5,880 nucleotides of DNA from Oscillospiraceae bacterium (GTDB lineage: Bacteria > Bacillota > Clostridia > Oscillospirales > Ruminococcaceae). Where the stretch lies: assembly GCA_017416665.1 (NCBI GenBank), contig JAFQBO010000350.1, forward strand, positions 1-5,880. The letters run 5' to 3'. The notes under the pieces are model-generated. The model made no database searches. It had not been told where the DNA came from and was given only the letters and a program-made list of their open reading frames with translations. Each line of letters starts with the position of its first letter. Position 1 is the stretch's first letter. The translations under genes were made by a program, and so were the position numbers. Below are positions 1 through 5,880 of the stretch, piece after piece.

Positions 1-75
1 AATGATTCAAAGTCTGATGATAAGGAACCTTGTAAGATGGAAGTCAAGGGCGATATTAATTTTGAGATAAACTAA
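1..75 (+). CDS. C-terminal end of an unidentified protein (partial)
   Basis: Frame 1 is open from the first base and ends at TAA (73-75), giving 24 residues. They are polar and charged, beginning NDSKSDDKEPCK and ending GDINFEIN. The stop codon overlaps the first bases of a strong hairpin terminator, which is what supports a real plus-strand gene end here. The tail is too short and generic to name a family. It looks like a hydrophilic, solvent-exposed C-terminus, but that is inference. A competing reading in frame 2 (2-70, start ATG) is shorter and stops before the hairpin, so frame 1 is preferred. Confidence 0.6.
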   Translation, partial: NDSKSDDKEPCKMEVKGDINFEIN

Positions 76-109
76 CTGAAAGGAGCTGTGAAAACAGCTC
101 CTTTCAGTT
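74..109 (+). terminator. Rho-independent terminator of the upstream gene
   Basis: A perfect 16-bp stem (74-89 with 94-109) closes on a GAAA tetraloop (90-93). It begins within the stop codon of the upstream gene and is followed by a short T-rich stretch (TTTGTTG). The U tract is weak, so some read-through is possible. The core is repeated in inverted orientation at 276-301, next to the end of the convergent kinase gene. Confidence 0.8.
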
Positions 110-146
110 TGTTGAAAAACCTAAAAATAAACAGAAAAAAAATTTT

Positions 147-222
147 TGTAGGGGTCGATGCCTACATCGACCCGCAAACAAACAACGTAATTAACGGGCT
201 GATGTGGGCATCAGCCCCTACA
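147..222. repeat. Palindromic two-hairpin element (MITE/REP-like)
   Basis: This 76-bp element has near-matching ends of 28 bp in inverted orientation (147-174 and 195-222, 23 of 28 identical), separated by 20 A/T-rich bases. Each end is itself a hairpin: 9 bp GGGTCGATG/CATCGACCC with loop CCTA (152-173), and 9 bp GGGCTGATG/CATCAGCCC with loop TGGG (196-217). Four of the five differences between the ends form two compensatory pairs that keep both stems intact; the fifth lies in a loop. The outermost 8 bases, TGTAGGGG and CCCCTACA, match exactly. TA dinucleotides at 149-150 and 219-220 could mark a TA target duplication, but this is speculative. It encodes no transposase, so any mobility would be in trans. 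The open frame across it (88-276) is not considered a gene. Confidence 0.75.
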
Positions 223-275
223 TTATACAATGAATTTATCAGATTTTTTGAAATAATGACTTTTTCTACAGTCTG

Positions 276-301
276 AAAGGAGCTGTTTTCACAGCTCCTT
301 T
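276..301 (-). terminator. Terminator of the histidine kinase gene, inverted copy of the 74-109 hairpin
   Basis: A perfect 11-bp stem (276-286 with 291-301) has a 4-base loop that reads GAAA on the minus strand. It starts four bases after the kinase stop codon. Read on the minus strand its 26-base core equals the core of the 74-109 hairpin. The longer stem of the first copy is interrupted here by one unpaired base. The T-rich flank is better on the plus strand (AGTTTTAAAT), so it probably stops transcription from both sides. Confidence 0.75.
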
Positions 302-305
302 AGTT

Positions 306-2561
306 TTAAATATTCTTTTCAATTATCTGTTTTACAATACCAAACATTTTCATGGCATCATCATGGTTATTATGGATAAACTCAAGTTCCTGTTCCTTAT
401 TTTTGTTAGCAACGACATTTTTTGATGCAAGTTCAAGTGCAAGGCACATATCACCCAATTTTTTACAACCGATATTATAGGCATTTGACTTGAGTGCGTG
501 AACGTTTATAACGTAATTCTGCCAGTCTTCTTCTAAAAGATTTTTATTGATTTCAACGTGCTTTTCGTCATACATAGCTACGAACATTTTCAGGATCTTG
601 TTATACAGCTTTTCCATACCGCCACAGTTTGTGATTCCGGTTTCACGATTGATAAGTTCTTCAAATGCCGGAAGATCTTCACATTCTTCTGATGGTGCTT
701 CCTGTTGTATTTCTTCCGCATCAGCCGGCTGTTCTTCAACCGGTTCAGCTTCAATGTCTGTTATGCTTTCACAGCATGACAGCTTTTCTTTTGGTATGTA
801 CTGAGCAAGCATTTCTTCAAGCTGAACTGCATCAACAGGCTTACTGAGATAGTCGTTGAAGCCCTCGGCAAGGTACATGTCCTTAACGCCTGCTATTGCA
901 TTGGCTGTAAGGGCAACGAATGGAGTGTTGATATTGATATGTCCGGAAATTTCCTTTACACGTTTGAGTGTTTCAATACCGTCCATTTCAGGCATCATAT
1001 GGTCAAGGAAAACAACATCGAATTTTTTTGTTTCCATAATTTCAAGTGCCTCAAAACCACTCATGCATGTAGTTACCTTTATAAGCGTCTTTTTAAGCAG
1101 ATTTGTGATAACCATAAGGTTCATTGAGTTATCATCAACAATGAGAATTTCAGCTTCAGGAGCTGTAAAGAGTACGTTGTATTTATGTTCGACTTTTGAT
1201 GCTTTTCTGTATTTTTTTGCAAAGTCGCCGATTGTGTCCTTTCCGGCAACCTTCTGAGGAACAAATATTGTAAAGACTGAACCTTCACCGTAAACGCTGT
1301 CTACCTCAATGTGTCCGTTCATCATGGTTACAATATTGTGTGTGATTGCAAGTCCGAGTCCTGTACCCTCAATATTTCTGTTTTTGTTGAGGTCAAAACG
1401 CTGGAATCCGACAAACAGTGAAGAAAGATTTTCCTTTTCAATTCCTATGCCCGAATCTTTTATTGCCGCTTCGAGGATAATTTCATCGTCGCTGTTTTTA
1501 CTTGATTTGATTTCAAGTTCAATAAAACCGTTTGGTGTATACTTGACAGCGTTATTAAGAAGATTTATGAGGATTTGCTTAATTCTTATCTCATCACCGA
1601 CAAGCTTTTCAGGAATGTTTTTGTCTACAATAACATTGAATGAAAGATTTTTCTGTCTTGCTTTTACATCAATCATTGTAATGACGTCGTTGAGAATACG
1701 TCCGAGATTGTATTCGGCGGGAATAATTTCCATTTTGCCCGATTCGATTTTTGAAAAGTCAAGAATATCGTTTACTGTTGATAACAATGTACGGCTTGCG
1801 GCATTGATATTTGCAGCGTATTCAAGCAGGTTTTTATCTTCACATTCACGGAGAATCATTTCGTTCATACCGATTATGGCATTGATAGGTGTTCTGATTT
1901 CATGTGACATATTCGCAAGAAAATCACTCTTGGCACGGTTTGCGTTTTCTGCAAGAATTTTTTCATGTCTGAGTGCATCGGTTTCACGGGTTTTTTCATA
2001 CGCCGCTCTAAGATTGTTCATTGTTGTGGCCGTACGCTTACTGAGCATCGTGAAAATAGCTGAAACAGCAAAAAGCGTAAGGGCACGAGGGATAACAGAG
2101 AAAATTATCAGATTTTCAAGGAGAGGGAAGTTTTTGTCAGGAACAGCACGGAGATAATGAGAGAATACCTGTCCGACAGATACGCCTGCAATGGTCAGAA
2201 CTGTTGCATAATTATTAAGCCTTCCCGAGAAGTAGAGACTTGCAATGGCTATCGGATATATGTATATCGTGATTGTGTGATATGAGAGTATTGAAACGGA
2301 TATTACGGTAAAAAGTACGGCACATAAAACAATGACATATTTTATCCAGCGATCGTTTCGTTTGAGAATATTTACAAGCAGTGTCGGTAAAAACAGAATG
2401 ATTGAACATACTATGTATGCTATTGTCATTGCCCAGAACGGCACGACGAATATTCCGGCGAGATTCATGATATATATGGCTGTAAAAACAATAATTGTTA
2501 TTATCATGACTTTTGCAGATGCTTTGTTGGCACTTGCTTCATTTTGTCTGATTAGTTCCAT
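306..2561 (-). CDS. Membrane-bound hybrid sensor histidine kinase (HisKA-HATPase-REC-Hpt)
   Basis: This 751-residue protein carries a complete phosphorelay in one chain. About six hydrophobic helices span residues 17-172 with only short loops, so the signal is probably sensed in or near the membrane. A charged, probably coiled-coil linker (175-212) leads to HisKA, with H220 in the H-box NMSHEIRTP. The HATPase domain shows the N-box INLLNNAVKYT (332-342), G1 DSGIGI (369-374), an F-box around 383-390 and G2 GTGLGLA (399-405). The receiver (about 471-588) has acidic D476/D477, phosphoacceptor D520 in FLDHMMPEMDG, T552 and K574. An acidic Glu/Pro-rich linker (600-630) precedes an Hpt domain with H688 in HALKSN. 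The expected relay is H220 to D520 to H688, then to an unlinked response regulator. All catalytic residues are present. The order resembles BarA/ArcB-type kinases, but the input differs and the signal is unknown. No regulator gene is adjacent. Two upstream ATGs are out of frame, so the start at 2561 is well fixed. Confidence 0.95.
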   Translation of the reverse strand: MELIRQNEASANKASAKVMIITIIVFTAIYIMNLAGIFVVPFWAMTIAYIVCSIILFLPTLLVNILKRNDRWIKYVIVLCAVLFTVISVSILSYHTITIYIYPIAIASLYFSGRLNNYATVLTIAGVSVGQVFSHYLRAVPDKNFPLLENLIIFSVIPRALTLFAVSAIFTMLSKRTATTMNNLRAAYEKTRETDALRHEKILAENANRAKSDFLANMSHEIRTPINAIIGMNEMILRECEDKNLLEYAANINAASRTLLSTVNDILDFSKIESGKMEIIPAEYNLGRILNDVITMIDVKARQKNLSFNVIVDKNIPEKLVGDEIRIKQILINLLNNAVKYTPNGFIELEIKSSKNSDDEIILEAAIKDSGIGIEKENLSSLFVGFQRFDLNKNRNIEGTGLGLAITHNIVTMMNGHIEVDSVYGEGSVFTIFVPQKVAGKDTIGDFAKKYRKASKVEHKYNVLFTAPEAEILIVDDNSMNLMVITNLLKKTLIKVTTCMSGFEALEIMETKKFDVVFLDHMMPEMDGIETLKRVKEISGHININTPFVALTANAIAGVKDMYLAEGFNDYLSKPVDAVQLEEMLAQYIPKEKLSCCESITDIEAEPVEEQPADAEEIQQEAPSEECEDLPAFEELINRETGITNCGGMEKLYNKILKMFVAMYDEKHVEINKNLLEEDWQNYVINVHALKSNAYNIGCKKLGDMCLALELASKNVVANKNKEQELEFIHNNHDDAMKMFGIVKQIIEKNI

Positions 2562-2573
2562 AAATTATATTTC

Positions 2574-2581
2574 ATCCTTTC
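2574..2581 (-). promoter_or_regulatory. Ribosome binding site of the kinase gene, unusually distant
   Basis: On the minus strand GAAAGGAT precedes the ATG at 2561, leaving about 13 bases after AAAGGA, more than the usual 5-9. The ATG overlapping this motif and the one just before it are both out of frame with the kinase. Translation from the 2561 start may therefore be modest. The next in-frame Met is residue 19, already inside the first membrane helix, so it is a less likely start. Confidence 0.5.
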
Positions 2582-2612
2582 ATGAGGAATTGTAAAAAAT
2601 GTACACATATAC

Positions 2613-2641
2613 ATTATATAACTTTTTTATGCTAAAATCAA
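2613..2641 (-). promoter_or_regulatory. Sigma-A promoter of the histidine kinase gene
   Basis: On the minus strand, -35 TTGATT (2636-2641) and a perfect -10 TATAAT (2613-2618) are separated by exactly 17 bases. Transcription should begin near 2606, giving a leader of about 45 bases before the ATG at 2561. An imperfect 16-bp palindrome (2599-2614) overlaps the predicted start and the end of the -10 box and might be an operator. Confidence 0.75.
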
Positions 2642-2781
2642 GTAGAAGTTATAAATTTTATATGATATTTTGCCAATATTGCATAAGAAATTCTAAATAA
2701 AACAAAATACGCACATAAATATAAGTTGATTTATGTGCAGAATGTATAAAATATCAGATGTAAATTATGTGTATTTTTAGG
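2642..2781. other. A/T-rich spacer between the two divergent promoters
   Basis: This stretch between the kinase promoter and the rpoB promoter has no credible coding frame. It is very A/T-rich. The part just upstream of the rpoB -35 box could act as an UP element, but only composition supports that. The only clear structure is the hairpin at 2711-2738, listed separately. Confidence 0.5.
2711..2738 (-). terminator. Possible terminator hairpin for a leftward transcript
   Basis: A perfect 10-bp stem, GCACATAAAT/ATTTATGTGC, encloses an 8-base loop (2721-2728). On the minus strand it is followed by a T-rich run (GTATTTTGTTTTATTT), as in an intrinsic terminator; the plus-strand flank lacks this. 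Only three of the ten pairs are G-C, so it would be weak. It could end a transcript from the minus-strand promoter at 2868-2896 before that transcript reaches the kinase promoter. Alternatively it is a binding site or chance dyad in A/T-rich DNA. Confidence 0.35.
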
Positions 2782-2792
2782 TTGTGATATAC

Positions 2793-2821
2793 TTGACAAA
2801 TTTAAAGTTATGTTGTATAAT
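2793..2821 (+). promoter_or_regulatory. Perfect sigma-A promoter of rpoB
   Basis: TTGACA (2793-2798) and TATAAT (2816-2821) are separated by exactly 17 bases, matching the consensus at all 12 positions. Transcription should start near 2828, leaving a leader of about 156 bases before the rpoB ATG. The -35 box lies inside repeat copy A. Upstream DNA is A/T-rich. Such a promoter suits a highly expressed gene and implies that rpoB is transcribed independently of any ribosomal-protein operon. Confidence 0.9.
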
Positions 2822-2867
2822 AATATAATGTATCAGTATGGCTCTGATGTGGAGATTTTAACAGAAA

Positions 2868-2896
2868 AGTATATCACAAATATTTTGTTCTGTCAA
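2868..2896 (-). promoter_or_regulatory. Candidate opposing (antisense) promoter facing the rpoB promoter
   Basis: On the minus strand TTGACA (2891-2896) is followed after exactly 17 bases by TATACT (2868-2873). The -10 is preceded by TG at the extended -10 position. That is 11 of 12 consensus bases. Transcription would begin near 2859-2861 and run leftward through the rpoB start site and promoter. Both boxes lie within repeat copies C and B. The match is strong, but no experiment shows activity, and the boxes could be by-products of a repeated operator. Confidence 0.55.
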
Positions 2897-2926
2897 GTAT
2901 ATCTGAAAAAATTTTTGGATAATTTA

Positions 2927-2956
2927 CATCACTGAGCCGACAACGGCACTCAGATG
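2927..2956 (+). promoter_or_regulatory. Hairpin in the rpoB mRNA leader
   Basis: The leader can fold as CAT/ATG, CTGAG/CTCAG and CCG/CGG helices with an ACAA loop (2940-2943). A CA dinucleotide is bulged on each strand (2930-2931 and 2947-2948). It ends 12 bases before the ribosome binding site and has no U tract, so it is not a terminator. It could protect the mRNA 5' region, influence translation or bind a regulator. No known leader family is recognised. Confidence 0.45.
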
Positions 2957-2968
2957 CCGCAGAAAAAC

Positions 2969-2976
2969 AAGGAGGT
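2969..2976 (+). promoter_or_regulatory. Strong ribosome binding site of rpoB
   Basis: AAGGAGGT is near-complete complementarity to the 16S rRNA tail and lies 7 bases before ATG 2984. This spacing favours the ATG over the GTG codon immediately following it. Confidence 0.9.
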
Positions 2977-2983
2977 TCCGCCT

Positions 2984-5880
2984 ATGGTGAATGTAAAGCC
3001 AACGCAGCTCGGAAAGAATGTCAGAATGAGTTTCAGCAAGATTGATGAGGCTCTCGAAATTCCGAATCTTATCGAGGTGCAGAAAAATTCCTATCAGTGG
3101 TTCAAGGATGAAGGTCTTAAAGAGGTATTCCGTGATGTTTCGGCAATTACCGACTACAACGGTAATCTTGTTCTTAATTTTGTTGATTACAAAATTGATG
3201 ATACACCGAAATACACAATCGCTGAATGTAAGGACAGAGACGTAACTTATGCAGCTCCGCTCCGTGTTACGGCAACTCTCTGGAACAAGGAAACAGGTGA
3301 CGTAAAGGAAAGTGAAATTTTCATGGGTGATTTCCCACTCATGACTGACAGCGGTACTTTCATCATAAACGGTGCAGAACGTGTTATCGTTTCTCAGCTC
3401 GTTCGTTCACCGGGTGTTTATTATTCATTTGAAAAGGATAAGACAGGTAAGGATCTTTTTAAATCCACCGTTATCCCTAACAGAGGTGCATGGCTTGAAT
3501 ATGAAATGGATTCAAGCGATGTTGTTTATGTAAGAATCGACAAGAACAGAAAAATTCCGCTTACTACTTTTATCAGAGCAATCGGTGTAAGCTCAGATGA
3601 GGAAATTTTTGAACTCTTCGGCAGAGACGAAAGACTTGCACAGACTATCCTTCAGAAGGACGGAACAAAGAATAATTCCGACGCTCTTATTGATGTTTAT
3701 AAAAAGCTCAGACCGGGCGAACCGCCGACGGTTGAAAGTGCTATCTCACATCTCAATAATCTGTTCTTTGACGCAAAGAGATACGATCTTGCACGCTTCG
3801 GACGTTACAAGTTCAACAAGAAGCTTGGCGTTGCAACAAGAATTTCAGGTCATATCCTCTCAAGACCTGTTATCAATCCGCTTACAGGTGAAATTATGGC
3901 GGACGAAGGTGACAAGCTCACATATGAACAGGCACTTGCAATCGAACAGGCAGGTGTATCGGAAGTATTCCTTACAGTTGAAGTAAAGGAATATTTCGTG
4001 ACAGATACAGGCGAAAATGCCACAAGAATGGTAAAGAAGGAAGTCAAGGTTATCGGTAACGGTATGGTTGACATTTCTGAATACGTTCCTTTTGATGTCT
4101 CAAAATACGGCATCAATGAAAAGGTTCACTTCAAGGTGCTCAAGGAAATTCTCGAAACTTCAGCAGACGCTGAGGAAATCGAAGAAGCTGTCAAGAAGAG
4201 AGTTGATGAGCTTGTTCCGAAGCATATTATTCTTGATGACATTTATGCAACAATCAGCCATTACCTCAACCTCTGTGAAGGTGTTGGTCTCGTTGACGAT
4301 ATTGACCATCTCGGAAACAGACGTATCCGTTCAGTGGGTGAACTTCTTCAGAACCAGTTCAGAATCGGTTTTGCAAGAATGGAAAGAGTTGTAAGGGAAA
4401 GAATGAACCTCCAGTCACAGGATATGGAAACTCTTACTCCTCAGGCACTCGTAAATATCAGACCTATTACAGCTGCAATCAAGGAATTCTTCGGTTCATC
4501 ACCACTTTCACAGTTCATGGATCAGAATAACCCGCTTGCAGAACTTACTCATAAAAGACGTCTTTCAGCTCTGGGTCCTGGTGGTCTTTCACGAGACAGA
4601 GCCGGATTCGAAGTTCGTGACGTACACTACAGCCACTACGGAAGAATGTGTCCTATCGAAACTCCTGAAGGTCCTAACATCGGTCTTATCTCATATCTCG
4701 CTACTTTCGCAAGAATTAATGAATACGGCTTTATTGAAGCTCCTTACAGAAGAGTTGATAAGGAAACAGGCGTTGTAACAGATGAAGTTGTTTACATGAC
4801 AGCTGATGTCGAAGACAACTTTATTGTGGCACAGGCAAATGAACCGCTTACAGAAGAAGGCAAGCTCGCAAGACCTAAGGTTAATGCAAGATACCGTGAA
4901 CAGATTCTTGAGTGTAACCGTGAACTCATTGATTACATGGACGTTTCACCAAAGATGGTTGTTTCGGTTGCTACAGCTATGATTCCGTTCCTCGAAAACG
5001 ATGACGCAAACCGTGCTCTCATGGGTGCGAACATGCAGAGACAGGCTGTGCCTCTCCTTAAAACGGAAAGACCGTTTGTCGGTACAGGTATGGAATACAA
5101 GGCGGCTGTTGACTCAGGCGTTTGTATCATTTCAAAAACAACAGGTACAGTTAAATCAGTAAGTGCCGATGAAATTATCGTAAAAGATGACCTCGGCATG
5201 GAAATGAGATATGTTCTTACAAAATTCAAGCGTTCCAACCAGGGAACATGTATAAATCAGAGACCTATCGTTGATGTGGGCGAAAGAGTTACAAAGGGTC
5301 AGGTTCTCGCTGACGGTCCTGCTACGGCAGACGGCGAAATCTCACTCGGTAAGAACGCTCTTATCGGCTTCATGACATGGGAAGGTTACAACTACGAAGA
5401 CGCCGTACTCCTTAACGAAAACCTCGTTAAAAACGATGTCTACACTTCTATTCATATCGAAGAATACGAAATCGAATGCCGTGATACAAAGCTCGGACCT
5501 GAAGAAATTACAAGAGATATTCCGAATGTCGGTGAAGATGCACTCAAGGATCTTGATGAAAACGGTATCATCAGAATCGGTGCGGAAGTACATGCAGGCG
5601 ATATTCTCGTAGGTAAGGTAACTCCTAAGGGTGAAACTGAACTTACAGCCGAAGAAAGACTCCTCAGAGCTATTTTCGGCGAGAAGGCTCGTGAGGTAAG
5701 AGATACTTCTCTGAGAGTTCCTCACGGCGAAAGCGGTATCGTTGTTGACGTTAAGGTATTTACCCGTGAGAACAGCCGTGACGAGCTCAAGCCCGGTGTA
5801 AACAAGGTCGTTCGTTGCTACCTTGCACAGAAGAGAAAGATTTCTGTCGGCGATAAGATGGCAGGTCGTCACGGTAACAA
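2984..5880 (+). CDS. rpoB: RNA polymerase beta subunit (partial, C-terminus beyond window)
   Basis: The frame is open from ATG 2984 to the window end: 965 complete codons plus two bases, with the last roughly 250-300 residues missing. It is the catalytic beta subunit of RNA polymerase, acting with alpha, beta' and sigma. Family landmarks include [15 protein letters not shown] (124-138), the rifampicin-site region with SQFMDQNNP and [14 protein letters not shown] (about 502-535), [13 protein letters not shown] (557-569), [11 protein letters not shown] (680-690), GYNYEDA (801-807, holding the acidic pair E805/D806) and [10 protein letters not shown] (956-965). Numbering runs 3 below E. coli at the rifampicin site and about 107 below at the end, so the large E. 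coli insertion near 940-1040 is absent. D513, H523 and S528 (E. coli 516, 526, 531) are the drug-sensitive residues. P507 replaces the usual Gln. The lobe segment 305-420 is longer than in Bacillus. rpoC probably follows, outside the window. Confidence 0.98.
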   Translation, partial: MVNVKPTQLGKNVRMSFSKIDEALEIPNLIEVQKNSYQWFKDEGLKEVFRDVSAITDYNGNLVLNFVDYKIDDTPKYTIAECKDRDVTYAAPLRVTATLWNKETGDVKESEIFMGDFPLMTDSGTFIINGAERVIVSQLVRSPGVYYSFEKDKTGKDLFKSTVIPNRGAWLEYEMDSSDVVYVRIDKNRKIPLTTFIRAIGVSSDEEIFELFGRDERLAQTILQKDGTKNNSDALIDVYKKLRPGEPPTVESAISHLNNLFFDAKRYDLARFGRYKFNKKLGVATRISGHILSRPVINPLTGEIMADEGDKLTYEQALAIEQAGVSEVFLTVEVKEYFVTDTGENATRMVKKEVKVIGNGMVDISEYVPFDVSKYGINEKVHFKVLKEILETSADAEEIEEAVKKRVDELVPKHIILDDIYATISHYLNLCEGVGLVDDIDHLGNRRIRSVGELLQNQFRIGFARMERVVRERMNLQSQDMETLTPQALVNIRPITAAIKEFFGSSPLSQFMDQNNPLAELTHKRRLSALGPGGLSRDRAGFEVRDVHYSHYGRMCPIETPEGPNIGLISYLATFARINEYGFIEAPYRRVDKETGVVTDEVVYMTADVEDNFIVAQANEPLTEEGKLARPKVNARYREQILECNRELIDYMDVSPKMVVSVATAMIPFLENDDANRALMGANMQRQAVPLLKTERPFVGTGMEYKAAVDSGVCIISKTTGTVKSVSADEIIVKDDLGMEMRYVLTKFKRSNQGTCINQRPIVDVGERVTKGQVLADGPATADGEISLGKNALIGFMTWEGYNYEDAVLLNENLVKNDVYTSIHIEEYEIECRDTKLGPEEITRDIPNVGEDALKDLDENGIIRIGAEVHAGDILVGKVTPKGETELTAEERLLRAIFGEKAREVRDTSLRVPHGESGIVVDVKVFTRENSRDELKPGVNKVVRCYLAQKRKISVGDKMAGRHGN

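Larger units (their letters stand above)
2782..2903. repeat. Three-copy inverted module in the rpoB control region
   Basis: Copy A (2782-2798, plus) reads TTGTGATATACTTGACA. Copy B (2867-2879) is the exact reverse complement of its first 13 bases. Copy C (2891-2903) is the exact reverse complement of its last 13 bases. B and C are therefore direct repeats sharing AAGTATATC, 28 bases apart. Copy A supplies the rpoB -35 box; C and B supply the -35 and -10 boxes of an opposing promoter. A lies upstream of the predicted rpoB start, so it cannot pair with B or C in the rpoB mRNA. A DNA-level role, such as an operator, is more likely than an RNA switch. Confidence 0.8.

Noticed and set aside
2..70. 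A short frame-2 ORF with an ATG at the window start
   Set aside because: It stops short of the terminator, and frame 1 has a stop that abuts the hairpin. There is no upstream sequence to support a start at base 2.
88..276. A 62-codon plus-strand frame between the two terminators
   Set aside because: It starts at a GTG overlapping the terminator loop and has no ribosome binding site. It is translated straight through the palindromic element, a common source of false small proteins.
1309..2157. A 282-codon plus-strand frame opposite the kinase gene
   Set aside because: The minus strand here encodes intact HisKA and HATPase motifs. The plus-strand product is a Ser/Ile/Leu-rich mirror of that coding sequence with no recognisable domain.
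2824..2829. A second TATAAT downstream of the rpoB -10 box
   Set aside because: Its distance from TTGACA is 25 bases, too long for a sigma-A promoter. The copy at 2816-2821 has the ideal 17.
2828..2983. Riboswitch or ribosomal-protein autoregulatory leader before rpoB
   Set aside because: Only one bulged hairpin is evident. No known riboswitch core, T-box sequence or L10-type leader, and no attenuator with a U tract, could be recognised.
4490..4590. Rifampicin-resistance mutations in rpoB
   Set aside because: The main resistance positions (D513, H523, S528 here) carry the sensitive residues. Only the P507 variant is unusual, and no resistance can be claimed from it.
5342..5872. A 176-codon minus-strand frame opposite rpoB
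   Set aside because: It lies entirely inside the highly conserved rpoB frame and has no recognisable domain or start signal; it is a shadow frame.

Overview
The window fits a low-GC gut Firmicute of the Clostridia, most likely a Ruminococcus-type member of the Oscillospiraceae/Ruminococcaceae. This rests on A/T-rich intergenic DNA, strong purine-rich ribosome binding sites, consensus sigma-A promoters, a clostridial-type RpoB and a GTAGGGG-type palindromic repeat of a kind I recall from such genomes. The assignment is an inference; no 16S or species marker is present.

Layout. Positions 1-75 are the last codons of an unidentified plus-strand gene, whose stop codon lies inside a 16-bp terminator hairpin. 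A small two-hairpin palindromic element (147-222) follows, then a second, almost identical terminator hairpin in the opposite orientation (276-301). That second hairpin serves the convergent gene at 306-2561 on the minus strand, a 751-residue membrane-bound hybrid histidine kinase with HisKA, HATPase, receiver and Hpt modules in one chain. Its sigma-A-type promoter is at 2613-2641. The rest of the 422-bp divergent region (2562-2983) holds a perfect consensus promoter for rpoB, a face-to-face minus-strand promoter candidate built from inverted copies of the same 13-bp sequence, and a structured rpoB leader. rpoB starts at 2984 and runs off the window end after 965 complete codons. As the gene has no stop here, it is easily missed by ORF lists that require one.

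How the parts relate. The kinase and rpoB are divergent and each has its own promoter; nothing indicates a shared function. No response regulator gene for the kinase lies in the window. rpoB is not preceded here by rplL, its common upstream neighbour, so it has its own promoter and leader. The most unusual sequence is the rpoB control region, where three copies of a GATATACTT-containing module generate the rpoB -35 box and both boxes of an opposing promoter. The next most unusual is the 74-301 intergenic block: a palindromic element with compensatory base changes, flanked by two inverted copies of one terminator. I see no CRISPR array, tRNA, rRNA, phage gene or transposase.
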